From Oscillospiraceae bacterium (GTDB taxonomy: Bacteria; Bacillota; Clostridia; Oscillospirales; CAG-272): 46,327 nucleotides of DNA. The stretch's first letter is position 1. The number at the start of each line of letters is the position of its first letter. The translations under genes and the position numbers were made by a program. The stretch lies in assembly GCA_015064395.1 (NCBI GenBank), contig SVSH01000003.1, positions 1 to 46,327 on the forward strand. Reading direction: 5' to 3'. The notes beneath the pieces are model-generated. The model was not told where the DNA came from and did not search any database. It saw only the letters and a program-made list of their open reading frames with translations. Below, piece after piece: positions 33,771 through 43,820 of this stretch.

Positions 33771-35063
33771 TCAATAATCCTTGTTGGCTCCGATGGTCTT
33801 CATATCCTTTGCGGTAGCAAGAACTTTTTTATCCACGACGACGTCATCCAAATATTCCTGACACATACTGTTCAAAATTTCTGTAACCATCTCGTCTTCG
33901 AACTCCTCGAACCAGTCCTGGTTTTCCTTGTTTTTGTAGCCCCCCTCGTCCAGAGGATACTTCATAATCAGGTGGTAGGCGTTATCAGACTCGATCAGAG
34001 CGATGTCACCGTCCTTCATGGTTTTCAGCTCTTTTTGCATATCATCGATGTAGGCAACGGGATAGTTCTTCTCGAGATTGATGTACATGCCGTTGGGATA
34101 CGCGTTCCAGATCTCCTGTTCGCAAAGGTCCGCACCGTAGTCTTCAAAGGTGCTAAAGTCCCCTGCAACGATCAGCTCCGTCAGGTCGTTGGCCAACTTA
34201 ACAATGGCCTTAGCACCTTCCTCATCCAGCATTTCGTAGTCGGTATATCCGTCGTTGTCCTTGTCAATGCCGCGGATCACACCGCTTTTCTTGTTATAGG
34301 CAATGTGACCATCCTCGGTATAGTAAACAACGTCTCCGTTTTTGTCTGTGACAGTTTTACCGTCGGTGCCGACGTGGGTCTGCCCTTTGGTATCATAGCT
34401 GATACGATCGGAAAACTCATCCTTGAAGTAAATGGTATCGCCAAACTCATCCGTTTCGTACAGATACTGATACAACGGCAGAAGGATCTGGCGGAAGCGA
34501 ACGTAATTTTCCTGATAATACTCTTCCCTTGCCGTATCACTGGTCAGAGAGGAAAGATGGGACTTGAGATAATCGATCTTGTCCTCAATGATATAGTTCT
34601 CGCGAAGCATTTTCATGTTGACGCCGTATTCGGAAAGCACGCGATTGAACTCCGTTTTAGAGCCGTTGTGCAGGTAGGTCAGCGTGTCGTTGATATATTC
34701 GTCGATCTTCTCATAATAAGAATCAGGCAACGTCAGCTGATACTTCTCCTCAAACAAATACAGCTTGATGAGCATCATTTTAGCCTCTTCTTGAATGGAA
34801 AGAGTAAAATAATCATTATGCGTCGCACCCTGTGTGCTGGTGATCGTATTCCAAAAATCATCCGAATCCACAGGATAGTCGTTGTAGGCCAGCGTGCCCT
34901 TCATACGTGAAAGCAACAGCTCGTACATGTTGACGGTCAATTTTTGCTTTCCTATACTCATCAACGTTTTACCTGACGATGAGCATCCAACGAGAGTGCA
35001 AAGCACAAGCGTCAGAGCGATCAGACAACAAAGCAGGCGTGGTATCAGTTTGTTGGATTTCAT
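33771..35063 (-). CDS. Lipoprotein, SurA/PrsA-like fold possible
   Basis: A 430-residue exported lipoprotein. The N-terminus has a lysine, a hydrophobic core and the lipobox LVGC (cysteine at about 27), followed by SSSGK. The mature part is helical, with a Tyr/Glu-rich N-terminal region like the chaperone domains of SurA/PrsA, but I see no clear parvulin domain. An acidic, glycine-containing segment near 245-270 (GIDKDNDGYTDYE) resembles an EF-hand-like calcium loop. ATG 35063 follows AAAGG. It is the last gene behind TRIC-pth-mfd. Confidence 0.72.
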   Translation of the reverse strand: MKSNKLIPRLLCCLIALTLVLCTLVGCSSSGKTLMSIGKQKLTVNMYELLLSRMKGTLAYNDYPVDSDDFWNTITSTQGATHNDYFTLSIQEEAKMMLIKLYLFEEKYQLTLPDSYYEKIDEYINDTLTYLHNGSKTEFNRVLSEYGVNMKMLRENYIIEDKIDYLKSHLSSLTSDTAREEYYQENYVRFRQILLPLYQYLYETDEFGDTIYFKDEFSDRISYDTKGQTHVGTDGKTVTDKNGDVVYYTEDGHIAYNKKSGVIRGIDKDNDGYTDYEMLDEEGAKAIVKLANDLTELIVAGDFSTFEDYGADLCEQEIWNAYPNGMYINLEKNYPVAYIDDMQKELKTMKDGDIALIESDNAYHLIMKYPLDEGGYKNKENQDWFEEFEDEMVTEILNSMCQEYLDDVVVDKKVLATAKDMKTIGANKDY

Positions 35064-35107
35064 GGTTTTGTACCTTTCTTTTGGAACTAGCTTTTATTAT
35101 ATCGGTT

Positions 35108-38100
35108 TTATCCGTTGTTTTTTTGAGCAAATTCCGTATATTTTTCAAACATTTTGTGAATGAATGGCAAAGCATCCTCGCCTGATTTCATTTTCAGGTT
35201 CAGATGCGGCTCTCCCGACATCGCCATGCGCAAGCGTCCCGGCCAGAGCTCGGACAGATCGGTCCACACGTCAAAGTCAATTTTTTCAGGATAGAACTGG
35301 ATAAACTCATTCTCCTGCCGGATCTGTTTGATGCCGCATCGCTTTCCATCGGCGCGGATCAAAGCGATGTTGAGGAGATTTTCCGTTGCTCGCGGCAAAT
35401 CGCCAAAGCGGTCCAGCATTTCGTCCAAAATATCATCCCGGTCTTGTTCGTTGTCGATCATGGCAATCTTTTTATACATTTCCATACGTTGCGAAGGATA
35501 CGGGACGTATTTGTCGGGAATATAGGCATCAAAATGAACCGTTATGGTGCATTCGGGCTCGGGCTTGGGTGCTTCTCCTTTTTCGGTCAATACGGCCTCA
35601 TTGAGAAGCTTGATATACAAGTCGTACCCCACTGCATCCATGTGTCCGTGCTGTTCGCTTCCCAAGAGATTGCCCGCGCCGCGGATCTCCATATCACGCA
35701 AGGCGATCTTAAACCCTGCGCCAAATTCAGCATAATCACGGATAGCCTCCAGCCGCTTTTGCGCGATCTCGGGAAGCGCCTTGAATTTGGGATAAGTGAA
35801 GTAGGCGTAAGCACGGCGAGAGGAGCGCCCGACCCGTCCGCGTAGCTGGTGGAGCTGGGAAAGCCCCAGTCGATGAGCGTTATCCACGATAAGCGTGTTG
35901 GCATTGGCAACGTCAACACCGGTTTCGATGATGGTGGTGCATACCAAAATATCGATCTCACCACTAAGCATATGCTCCCATATGCGTTCCAGCACGTCCT
36001 TTTCCATCTTGCCGTGTGCCACGGTAATCCGTGCATCAGGCATTTCGCGCGACAGCTTAGCCGCCACGTCGTCGATCGTCTCAACGATGTTATGCAGATA
36101 GAACACCTGGCCGCCGCGTCGGAGTTCCCTGCGGATGGCCTCATGGATAATCAGCTCATCTTCTTCCAGCACGTAGGTCTGCACCGGCAGTCGGTCACCG
36201 GGTGCTTCGTCCAAAACGGAAATGTCGCGCAAGCCTCCCATCGCCATATTCAAGGTGCGAGGGATCGGCGTTGCCGACAGCGTCAGCACGTCGACGTTAC
36301 CGGCCATCTGCTTGAGCTTTTCTTTTTGTGCCACGCCAAAGCGCTGTTCTTCATCCACAATCAAAAGTCCAAGATCGTGGAAATCAACGTCCTTGCCGAT
36401 CAGGCGGTGCGTACCGATCAGAACGTCCACCTCGCCTCGTTTCAGGCGCCGCAAGGTCAGACTTTGTTCTTTGGCGGTGCGGAAACGGGATATCATGTCC
36501 ACGTTCACGCCAAAGGCGCGCATACGGCTCGTAAAGGTCTGATAATGCTGCAGAGCAAGAATGGTGGTGGGAACGAGCACCGCCACCTGTTTGCCGCCCA
36601 GAACGGCCTTGTAGGCGGCTCTGAGGGCTACCTCAGTTTTACCAAAGCCGACGTCGCCGCACAAAAGACGATCCATCGGGACGGTCGACACCATATCGCG
36701 CTTGACATCATCGGACGCGCGAAGCTGTCCTTCCGTCTCCTCATATTCAAATGCAGCTTCAAAGCTTTTCTGGAATTCATCATCATGAGGGAAAGCAAAG
36801 CCGGGGCGGCGCTCTCGTTCAGCATAGAGGCGAATGAGATCCTTGGCAATATCCTTGACCGAAGCACGGGTGCGTGCTTTGGTCTTATTCCAGCTGTCGC
36901 CGCCAAATTTTGACAGTTTGACCATCCCGTCGTCTGCATGAGAACCAATATACTTTGAAACCTTGTCCAGTTTTTCGGTCGGTAGGAAGAGCTTGTCGCT
37001 TCCCGCGTATTGGATCCCGATGTAATCCCGTGTGATCCCCGAAATTGTCATCGTTTCAATTCCCGTATAGCGACCGATACCATAGTTTTCGTGAACAACG
37101 AAATCGCCAACCTCCAGATCGGCATAGGACATAATCGCCTGCGAGGCGGACTTTTTCTTTTTCGAGCTTTTGATCTTTCCGCTCGAAGTCAAAGTGCCGC
37201 GACGGCTATCAGCGCACGTTGATAAAAGGGCGATCCGGGGCGTGACCAGTTCAAAGCCGGCAATATTCTGTCCCCATGCGACAAGGGCGCTTCCCTTTGG
37301 AATTTGATCCAGGGAAAGTTCCCCATCCGGATCGGAGAGGGCTATTTTTATACCGTGATCGTTCAAAAGACCGCAGAGGTTTTTGGCATTGATCTCGTTT
37401 TCTGCCAGCAAAACAACGCGATAGTTCTGCGACAGATAGGATGCTAGGTCTTCCTCCAACAGGTTGAAATTATCGCCGTAGGATACCATGTTTTTGGAGC
37501 GGAAGCCGAACATGCCTGAAAGCTTACGACCGGAAAGTCCGTAGGACATGGAGTCTACGTGCATGGTTACGTTTTGTTCGCAGAAAATGTCAAAGGCCGC
37601 CATGGGCTTGGTATATTCTGCGTATTTGGGCGCGATCGTACCGCCGCTGACCAGCTCCTGTACCGTTTGATTGTTATGCCAGACAGAGGCACGCAACCGC
37701 TCATAGATGTTGTTGGTGCCGATCAGAAATACGGGAGAGCGCTCCGAAAAATAATCGAAAATGCTGTTTTTCTCGGGGTATATCAGTGAAATATACTTGT
37801 CGGCAAATGGGACGTCGCATCCGCTCTCCATGCTGCGATCGACCGCGGCGGCCTCTTTGATCAGCGCCTCTTCCACCGCCTCGTCATGCTGTGTCTTGAA
37901 CTGCGCTGAAATGGCCTTTTTGAGTTTATCTCGCAGCGCATTGTCCAAGAGGATCTCGCGCGCCGGGGGAAGGTCTACCTTTTGTACGTTGGTGTGGATG
38001 CGTTGGGAATCCACGTCAAACAATCCCATACGATCCACTTCATCGTCAAACAATTCGATGCGCAGAGCCATCGAGCCGTCCAGCACCTGTCCGTCTTCAT

Positions 38101-38689
38101 CGGTATAGTGGCCATTGGGAGGATAAATATCGACGATGCCGCCGCGAATGGCGAACTGTCCCTTACCATCGACCATGTCGGCGCGGCTGTACCCTGCGGC
38201 CACCAAACGACCCGCCAGATCGTCCAAGTCGATACGACTATCAAAATCCAGGTGTAAAACGGCATTTTCCAGCCTTTGGGGTGGAATGGTATAGCCGAGT
38301 GCTGCATCGGGCGTTGTCACCACAGCATCCAATGCCCCGTCAAGCAGGCCAAACAACACGTCAAGCCTCTCATGCTCATACTCATGGGAGGCAGTAATAT
38401 TATAATACGTGAAATCTCGTCCGACGTAAAAGGCACTGCGCACACCGAAATGCTTCAGCATGCCGTTCAAACGCACACAGTCCTTTTCCTCGGAGCATAC
38501 GATCAAGGCGCACCGTCCTCTCGGCAGATCCGAGAGCAAGGAAAGAATGGCGGCATCTGCCGCGCCCTCGCAAAGCCCATTGATCAACAGAGGCAAGGGT
38601 TTGGGCGCCTTGAACTGCTTTTTGGCCGTCTCCAGCAGTTGGGTATATTCCCGATCTGCACGGATGGCTTGTGTCAAGATCGTTTTCAT
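35108..38689 (-). CDS. mfd: Transcription-repair coupling factor
   Basis: A 1193-residue DNA translocase that removes stalled RNA polymerase and recruits UvrA. Visible in order: UvrB-like domains 1a/2/1b, the RNA-polymerase-interacting region around VGDFVVHENYGIGRYTGIE, Walker A GDVGFGKTEVALRAAYKAV, Walker B IVDEEQRFG, SATPIPRTLNMAMGG, motif VI GRVGRSSRRAY, and the C-terminal TRCF domain. Length is typical (about 1150-1200). ATG 38689 follows GGAG, 15 bases after pth. Confidence 0.97.
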   Translation of the reverse strand: MKTILTQAIRADREYTQLLETAKKQFKAPKPLPLLINGLCEGAADAAILSLLSDLPRGRCALIVCSEEKDCVRLNGMLKHFGVRSAFYVGRDFTYYNITASHEYEHERLDVLFGLLDGALDAVVTTPDAALGYTIPPQRLENAVLHLDFDSRIDLDDLAGRLVAAGYSRADMVDGKGQFAIRGGIVDIYPPNGHYTDEDGQVLDGSMALRIELFDDEVDRMGLFDVDSQRIHTNVQKVDLPPAREILLDNALRDKLKKAISAQFKTQHDEAVEEALIKEAAAVDRSMESGCDVPFADKYISLIYPEKNSIFDYFSERSPVFLIGTNNIYERLRASVWHNNQTVQELVSGGTIAPKYAEYTKPMAAFDIFCEQNVTMHVDSMSYGLSGRKLSGMFGFRSKNMVSYGDNFNLLEEDLASYLSQNYRVVLLAENEINAKNLCGLLNDHGIKIALSDPDGELSLDQIPKGSALVAWGQNIAGFELVTPRIALLSTCADSRRGTLTSSGKIKSSKKKKSASQAIMSYADLEVGDFVVHENYGIGRYTGIETMTISGITRDYIGIQYAGSDKLFLPTEKLDKVSKYIGSHADDGMVKLSKFGGDSWNKTKARTRASVKDIAKDLIRLYAERERRPGFAFPHDDEFQKSFEAAFEYEETEGQLRASDDVKRDMVSTVPMDRLLCGDVGFGKTEVALRAAYKAVLGGKQVAVLVPTTILALQHYQTFTSRMRAFGVNVDMISRFRTAKEQSLTLRRLKRGEVDVLIGTHRLIGKDVDFHDLGLLIVDEEQRFGVAQKEKLKQMAGNVDVLTLSATPIPRTLNMAMGGLRDISVLDEAPGDRLPVQTYVLEEDELIIHEAIRRELRRGGQVFYLHNIVETIDDVAAKLSREMPDARITVAHGKMEKDVLERIWEHMLSGEIDILVCTTIIETGVDVANANTLIVDNAHRLGLSQLHQLRGRVGRSSRRAYAYFTYPKFKALPEIAQKRLEAIRDYAEFGAGFKIALRDMEIRGAGNLLGSEQHGHMDAVGYDLYIKLLNEAVLTEKGEAPKPEPECTITVHFDAYIPDKYVPYPSQRMEMYKKIAMIDNEQDRDDILDEMLDRFGDLPRATENLLNIALIRADGKRCGIKQIRQENEFIQFYPEKIDFDVWTDLSELWPGRLRMAMSGEPHLNLKMKSGEDALPFIHKMFEKYTEFAQKNNG

Positions 38690-38704
38690 TGCGTCTCCAT
38701 CCGT

Positions 38705-39337
38705 TTATTTGCCGTTGCAAAGCTGCATCGCGCCGTCAAAATCTCCTTCGAGTACCTTTACAACACCGTCATACGCCTTTTCAAAGGCGGAAAACAGAGC
38801 TTTTTGCTCCTCCTTATTGAATTCAGACAGTACCCAGTCACCCAGATCGTAATCGGGATGCGGCTTTTGCCCCACGCCAAATCGGATACGGGGAAATTCA
38901 TCGGTGTTCATCAAGGTGATGATGCTACGCAGTCCCTTTTGACCGCCGTCACTTCCCTTTTTGCGAACGCGGACGCGTCCTATGTTAAGCGCGGTGTCGT
39001 CTGAAAAAACTAGCACGTTTTCCATGGGAATCTTATAAAAGGCCGTCGCCTGTTGTACAGCCTCCCCCGAGGCGTTCATAAAGGTCTGGGGCTTCATCAG
39101 AAGACAACGCTTGCCGGCGATCGTTGCCTCTCCAACAAGAGACTTGAATTTGAGTTTGTTGACCTGGGTGGAGCAACGCTGGGACAGATAATCCATCATC
39201 AAATATCCGGCGTTGTGGCGGGTGTGAAAATATTTATCGCCAGGATTTCCCAAGCCCACGATCAAGTGGGTAATGGGGGCGCTTGGAGCGTCATTTTTCT
39301 TTTCAATTTTCTTGAACAATGCAAAAATATCAGACAT
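38705..39337 (-). CDS. pth: Peptidyl-tRNA hydrolase
   Basis: A 210-residue enzyme that recycles peptidyl-tRNA. VGLGNPGDKYFHTRHNAGY (27-45) contains the substrate Asn (N31) and catalytic His (H41), and KPQTFMNASGEAV follows. It has an extra 23-residue charged N-terminal extension compared with the usual start at the first strand. ATG 39337 follows AAGGAG. It lies between the TRIC gene and mfd; pth-mfd is a common order in Firmicutes. Confidence 0.96.
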   Translation of the reverse strand: MSDIFALFKKIEKKNDAPSAPITHLIVGLGNPGDKYFHTRHNAGYLMMDYLSQRCSTQVNKLKFKSLVGEATIAGKRCLLMKPQTFMNASGEAVQQATAFYKIPMENVLVFSDDTALNIGRVRVRKKGSDGGQKGLRSIITLMNTDEFPRIRFGVGQKPHPDYDLGDWVLSEFNKEEQKALFSAFEKAYDGVVKVLEGDFDGAMQLCNGK

Positions 39338-39350
39338 ACCTAACTCCTTT

Positions 39351-40022
39351 TTACTCGTCCTTGTCGCCTGCCGCCTCGTCCACTTCGATGTGTGGCAGAT
39401 TCCAGCGGAATACGGTAGCGCAAACACGAATGATAATGATCAGTGCCATGGAGATTAGCTGTGCCACCGCAGGAAGAACTGCAAAATGGCAGAGCGCCCA
39501 GTAGACCAGCGCCCCGATGATCGAGGCAACTGCATAAATTCGTTTACACAGCACGTATGGGATGTGACGTGTCATCATATCACGCAAAACACCGCCGCCA
39601 ACACCTGTGGTCATGCCCATGAACACGCACATAAATGCATTTTCCTCATGTCCGGCTGCCATTGCCAGTTGAGTACCGGTAATGGTAAAGGCGGCAAGAC
39701 CGACCGCGTCGAAAAGATTGTGGATCTGGTCAATTCGATGGAAAATGTCAGGATTACGCCAGCCGCTCCACAGCTTTGCAATAACAAAAACAGCGGTAGC
39801 CGCGATAATTACGATCAAAAGAGCCAAAAAGCTGGTAAAAAAGCGAGGGGGGGTACAACCTAGGAGAAGGTCGCGCAAAACGCCGCCGCCCAAAGCCGTG
39901 ATCATTCCAAGGAACAGCACACCGAAAACATCCAGCTTGCGCTCGATGGCGATCATGGCCCCCGAAACGGCTGCAGCTGCGATACCGATATTATCTGTAA
40001 GATAGATCCACCAATCCGACAT
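39351..40022 (-). CDS. TRIC cation channel family protein (UPF0126)
   Basis: A 223-residue membrane protein with about seven helices in two similar halves, each with the family motif GGGVLRD (near residues 45 and 130). Prokaryotic TRIC homologues form monovalent cation channels; a role in ion balance is inferred. ATG 40022 follows GGAGGAGG. It is the first gene of TRIC-pth-mfd-lipoprotein. Confidence 0.92.
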   Translation of the reverse strand: MSDWWIYLTDNIGIAAAAVSGAMIAIERKLDVFGVLFLGMITALGGGVLRDLLLGCTPPRFFTSFLALLIVIIAATAVFVIAKLWSGWRNPDIFHRIDQIHNLFDAVGLAAFTITGTQLAMAAGHEENAFMCVFMGMTTGVGGGVLRDMMTRHIPYVLCKRIYAVASIIGALVYWALCHFAVLPAVAQLISMALIIIIRVCATVFRWNLPHIEVDEAAGDKDE

Positions 40023-40083
40023 GATGCCTCCTCCAAAACACGATCAAACCAAACAGATTTTATCAGTTTGAACATATCGTTTT

Positions 40084-40112
40084 ATTATACTCCATTTTCC
40101 GTACGTTGTCAA
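40084..40112 (-). promoter_or_regulatory. Consensus sigma-A promoter of TRIC-pth-mfd operon
   Basis: Reading leftward, TTGACA (40112-40107), 17 bases, TATAAT (40089-40084). Confidence 0.9.
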
Positions 40113-40223
40113 ATGTTTTTTTGCCATTTATACGCCTTCCCGCTTTTTCTGATTTTGGGACAAAAAAGTCGGTGAGTTCACAAATTGTTTACAATTGTGC
40201 TTGCCAAAAACTTGACAAAAACC

Positions 40224-40252
40224 TTTTCAAATGTACCAATTTATGCTATAAT
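40224..40252 (+). promoter_or_regulatory. Probable promoter of ppdK
   Basis: TATAAT at 40247-40252 with TTTTCA at 40224-40229, 17 bases apart. A perfect TTGACA at 40212-40217 lies too far upstream for this -10, so the true -35 is uncertain. Confidence 0.6.
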
Positions 40253-40271
40253 AACCAGTGCGATTGATAAA

Positions 40272-40307
40272 AAAGTCCGCAAAGGGCTTTTTTTGGTGTG
40301 CCCGGAC
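40272..40307 (+). promoter_or_regulatory. Terminator-like hairpin in the ppdK leader
   Basis: AAAGTCC (40272-40278) pairs with GGGCTTT (40284-40290), including one G-U pair, and runs into seven T (40288-40294). GTCCG (40275-40279) can instead pair with CGGAC (40303-40307), which would break this stem. It lies in the about 118-nt leader, well before the start codon. Confidence 0.4.
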
Positions 40308-40376
40308 AAAGGACAAGCCAAAATTTGGTCGCCACAGTATAGTTTCCAATTTTATTTTAATATGGAGGATTTCTAA

Positions 40377-43001
40377 ATGGCAAAAAAGTATTGCTATCTC
40401 TTCTCCGAGGGTAACGCTAACATGCGTGAGATCCTTGGCGGTAAGGGAGCCAACCTCGCAGAGATGACCAACATCGGTCTTCCTGTTCCCCAGGGCTTCA
40501 CCATTTCCACCGAAGCCTGCACCCAGTACTATGAAGACGGCCGTCAGATCAACGATCAAATCATGGCTGAAATCATGGAGTACATCGTTAAGATGGAAGG
40601 CGTTACCGGCAAGAAGTTCGGTGACCTCGAGAATCCCCTTCTCGTTTCCGTTCGTTCCGGCGCTCGCGCATCCATGCCCGGTATGATGGATACCATTTTG
40701 AACCTCGGTCTTAACGAAGAGGTTGTTGAAGTTATGGCGAAGAAGTCCGGCAATGCTCGCTGGGCATACGACTGCTACCGCAGATTTATCCAGATGTACT
40801 CCGATGTCGTTATGGAAGTTGGTAAGAAGTACTTCGAGGAGCTCATCGACAAGATGAAGGAAGAAAAGGGCGTTAAGCTCGACGTTGAGCTGACCGCTGA
40901 CGACCTCAAGGAGCTGGCTAACCAGTTCAAGGCTGAGTACAAGGCTAAGATCGGTCAGGACTTCCCCACCGATCCCAAGGAGCAGCTCATTGGCGCAGTT
41001 AAGGCAGTATTCCGTTCTTGGGATAACCCCCGTGCAAACGTATATCGCCGCGACAACGATATCCCCTACTCTTGGGGTACCGCAGTCAACGTACAGGCTA
41101 TGGCATTCGGTAACATGGGTGAAAACTGTGGTACCGGCGTAGCATTTACCCGTGACCCCGCTACCGGCGAAAAGAAGCTGATGGGTGAGTTTTTGACCAA
41201 CGCTCAGGGTGAGGACGTCGTTGCAGGTGTTCGTACGCCCATGCCTATCGCTGAAATGGCTAACAAGTTCCCTGCTGCTTTCGAGCAGTTCGTAAAGGTT
41301 TGCGAGATCCTCGAGAACCACTACCACGATATGCAGGATATGGAGTTCACCATCGAGAACGAGCAGCTCTACATGCTCCAGACTCGTAACGGTAAGAGAA
41401 CCGCTCCCGCAGCTCTGCAGATTGCTGTTGACCTTGTAGCTGAGGGCCACAAGACCAAGGAAGAGGCAGTGCTCATGATCGATCCTCGTAACCTTGACAC
41501 TCTGCTCCATCCCCAGTTCGACGCTAAGGCTTTGAAGGCTGCTACTCCTATGGGTCGCGGTCTGGGCGCTTCCCCCGGTGCTGCTTGCGGTCAGGTCGTC
41601 TTCTCCGCTGAGGACGCTGAGACTTGGAAGAACGCCGGCAAGAAGGTCGTTCTGGTACGTCTGGAGACCTCTCCCGAGGACATCACCGGTATGAAGGCTG
41701 CTCAGGGTATTCTGACTGTCCGCGGTGGTATGACCTCTCACGCAGCCGTTGTTGCTCGTGGTATGGGTAAGTGCTGCGTTTCCGGTTGCGGTGACATCGC
41801 AATGGACGAGGAAAACAAGAAGTTCACGCTGAACGGTAAGACCTACGTTGAGGGTGATTACATCTCCATCGACGGTTCTACCGGTGCGATCTACGACGGT
41901 ATCATTCCTACGGTTGACGCTGAGATCTCCGGCAACTTCGGCACCATCATGGGCTGGGCTGACGAGTTCCGTAAGCTGAAGGTTCGTACCAACGCTGATA
42001 CTCCTGCTGACGCTAAGAAGGCTCGCGAGCTGGGTGCTGAAGGTATCGGTCTGTGCCGTACCGAGCACATGTTCTTCGAGGCTAACAGAATCGCTGCATT
42101 CCGCGAGATGATCTGCTCCGACACCGCTGAAGAGCGTGAGGTTGCGCTGGAGAAGATCCTGCCCTACCAGCAGAGCGACTTCGAGAAGATCTACGAGGCT
42201 CTCGAGGGCACTCCCGTTTGCATCCGTTTCCTGGATCCCCCTCTGCACGAGTTCGTTCCCACCACTGAGGAAGACATCGCTGCTCTGGCTGCCGCTCAGG
42301 GCAAGACGGTTGAGGATATCAAGACCATCATCGCATCTCTCCACGAGTTCAACCCCATGATGGGTCACCGTGGTTGCCGTCTGGCAGTCACCTATCCCGA
42401 GATCGCCGCTATGCAGACCAAGGCTGTCATCCGCGCTGCCATCAACGTCCAGAAGGCTCATCCCGAATGGAAGATGGTTCCCGAGATCATGATTCCTCTG
42501 GTAGGCGAGGTCAAGGAGCTCAAGTACGTCAAGTCCGTCGTCGTTGCTACCGCTGATGTAGAGATCGCTGCTGCAGGCGTCGAGCTCGACTACGAGGTTG
42601 GTACGATGATCGAGATCCCCAGAGCTTGTCTGACTGCTGATGAGATCGCACAGAACGCTGACTTCTTCTGCTTCGGTACCAATGACCTGACCCAGATGAC
42701 CTTCGGCTTCTCTCGTGACGACGCCGGTAAGTTCCTGAATGCTTACTATGATGCCAAGATCTTCGAGAACGATCCCTTCGCAAAGCTCGACCAGACCGGT
42801 GTTGGTAAGCTGATGAACATGGCTTGCAAGGAAGGCCGCGCAAACAACGAAAAGCTGCACATCGGTATCTGCGGTGAGCACGGTGGTGACCCCACATCCG
42901 TTGAATTCTGCCACGGTCTGGGCCTGGATTATGTATCCTGCTCTCCCTTCCGTGTACCGATCGCTCGTCTGGCTGCCGCTCAGGCTGCTCTGAAGAACTA
43001 A
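40377..43001 (+). CDS. ppdK: Pyruvate, phosphate dikinase
   Basis: An 874-residue enzyme interconverting pyruvate, ATP and phosphate with phosphoenolpyruvate, AMP and pyrophosphate. The N-terminal ATP-grasp domain begins GGKGANLAEM; the phosphocarrier His is H455 in GGMTSHAAVVARGMGKCC, the same number as in the Clostridium symbiosum enzyme; the C-terminal PEP barrel ends with CGEHGGDP, holding catalytic Cys near 832. Codon use is strongly biased compared with neighbours, which suggests high expression. ATG 40377 follows GGAGG. It is monocistronic, with a structured leader and a strong terminator. Confidence 0.98.
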   Translation: MAKKYCYLFSEGNANMREILGGKGANLAEMTNIGLPVPQGFTISTEACTQYYEDGRQINDQIMAEIMEYIVKMEGVTGKKFGDLENPLLVSVRSGARASMPGMMDTILNLGLNEEVVEVMAKKSGNARWAYDCYRRFIQMYSDVVMEVGKKYFEELIDKMKEEKGVKLDVELTADDLKELANQFKAEYKAKIGQDFPTDPKEQLIGAVKAVFRSWDNPRANVYRRDNDIPYSWGTAVNVQAMAFGNMGENCGTGVAFTRDPATGEKKLMGEFLTNAQGEDVVAGVRTPMPIAEMANKFPAAFEQFVKVCEILENHYHDMQDMEFTIENEQLYMLQTRNGKRTAPAALQIAVDLVAEGHKTKEEAVLMIDPRNLDTLLHPQFDAKALKAATPMGRGLGASPGAACGQVVFSAEDAETWKNAGKKVVLVRLETSPEDITGMKAAQGILTVRGGMTSHAAVVARGMGKCCVSGCGDIAMDEENKKFTLNGKTYVEGDYISIDGSTGAIYDGIIPTVDAEISGNFGTIMGWADEFRKLKVRTNADTPADAKKARELGAEGIGLCRTEHMFFEANRIAAFREMICSDTAEEREVALEKILPYQQSDFEKIYEALEGTPVCIRFLDPPLHEFVPTTEEDIAALAAAQGKTVEDIKTIIASLHEFNPMMGHRGCRLAVTYPEIAAMQTKAVIRAAINVQKAHPEWKMVPEIMIPLVGEVKELKYVKSVVVATADVEIAAAGVELDYEVGTMIEIPRACLTADEIAQNADFFCFGTNDLTQMTFGFSRDDAGKFLNAYYDAKIFENDPFAKLDQTGVGKLMNMACKEGRANNEKLHIGICGEHGGDPTSVEFCHGLGLDYVSCSPFRVPIARLAAAQAALKN

Positions 43002-43023
43002 TTCGGACTTCAACTAAAACTTC

Positions 43024-43055
43024 AAGGGCTGTCGCAATATGCGACAGCCCTTTTC
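43024..43055 (+). terminator. Terminator of ppdK
   Basis: A 12-bp stem AAGGGCTGTCGC/GCGACAGCCCTT (43024-43035 with 43041-43052), followed by TTCTC. It can also end the converging LRR gene. Confidence 0.9.
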
Positions 43056-43820
43056 TCATGCTGCTTGATAATTCAGTCCAAAGCTGACGGCAAACTGCTC
43101 GGCAAAGGAGCCGCTCACAACGTGAAGACACAAATTGGCGGCACATCCATCAAAGGACGCGTATCCGATGTTTTTGATACCGGACGGCAAGACGACCTTT
43201 TCCAGGTTTTTGCATCCGTAAAAGGTAAACCACCCCAGTCTCTCTACTGTTTGCGGCAAGGTAACACTGCGAACGTCACAGTCAGCGAACATCCTGTCTC
43301 CCAGTCCAATCACCAAGTATCCATCCACGGCGGCGGGGATCACGACGTCCTTCTCACTTCCTCGATAGGATGTCAGGATCGCATATCCGCTCTCCAAGCG
43401 GTATGTATAGTCGCATAGGATGACGTCTTCTCCGGATGAATCCGTGTCCTGAGACGGCTCTTTTCCTCCCTCATCTTCTTTCTGTGTTGGGGAGTCCTCC
43501 GGATCGGGTTCCGGCTTTTGAGATTCGGATAATTTCTGCTCCAATGCTTGCAGTTGGTTCAAATACTCCTCTTTCATCATAAAAAACTGCTGTTCCATAC
43601 TTCCTAATTGCGCGCTTAAGCTTTGCAGCTGAGCCTCATAATAGACAATTTTGGCATCATAGGCATCCATTTGCGCGGAGGGGCTCTTATTCTCTCCTTC
43701 ATCCTTGGCATCGTCGATGAACCGGCAGGATGTCAAACAGACGCAAACAGCCGTTATCAATAAAACCCCGGCACTCAGCCATAAAAATATTCGATTTTTC
43801 TTTTTTTCCTTGACAGTCAT
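43056..43820 (-). CDS. Coiled-coil lipoprotein with BspA-like leucine-rich repeats
   Basis: A 254-residue exported protein. An N-terminal basic stretch and hydrophobic helix end in a lipobox-like LTSC (Cys near 32). A coiled coil with Gln/Glu-rich heptads follows (about 50-100), then a Pro/Glu/Asp/Ser linker (about 100-135). The C-terminal domain holds two to three LRR_5-type repeats (VVIPAAVDGYLVIGLGDRMF, VTLPQTVERLGWFTFYGC, VVLPSGIKNIGYASFDGC). ATG 43820 follows AAGGAG. A possible promoter TTGCGT-16-TATAAG (43903-43876) lies upstream. Probably a cell-surface protein; the partner is unknown. Confidence 0.8.
   Translation of the reverse strand: MTVKEKKKNRIFLWLSAGVLLITAVCVCLTSCRFIDDAKDEGENKSPSAQMDAYDAKIVYYEAQLQSLSAQLGSMEQQFFMMKEEYLNQLQALEQKLSESQKPEPDPEDSPTQKEDEGGKEPSQDTDSSGEDVILCDYTYRLESGYAILTSYRGSEKDVVIPAAVDGYLVIGLGDRMFADCDVRSVTLPQTVERLGWFTFYGCKNLEKVVLPSGIKNIGYASFDGCAANLCLHVVSGSFAEQFAVSFGLNYQAA

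Noticed and set aside
40227..43013. A very long open frame (about 928 codons) on the minus strand opposite ppdK
   Set aside because: It is a mirror of the strong codon bias of ppdK. It has no ribosome binding site or recognisable domain, while ppdK is full length with all catalytic residues.
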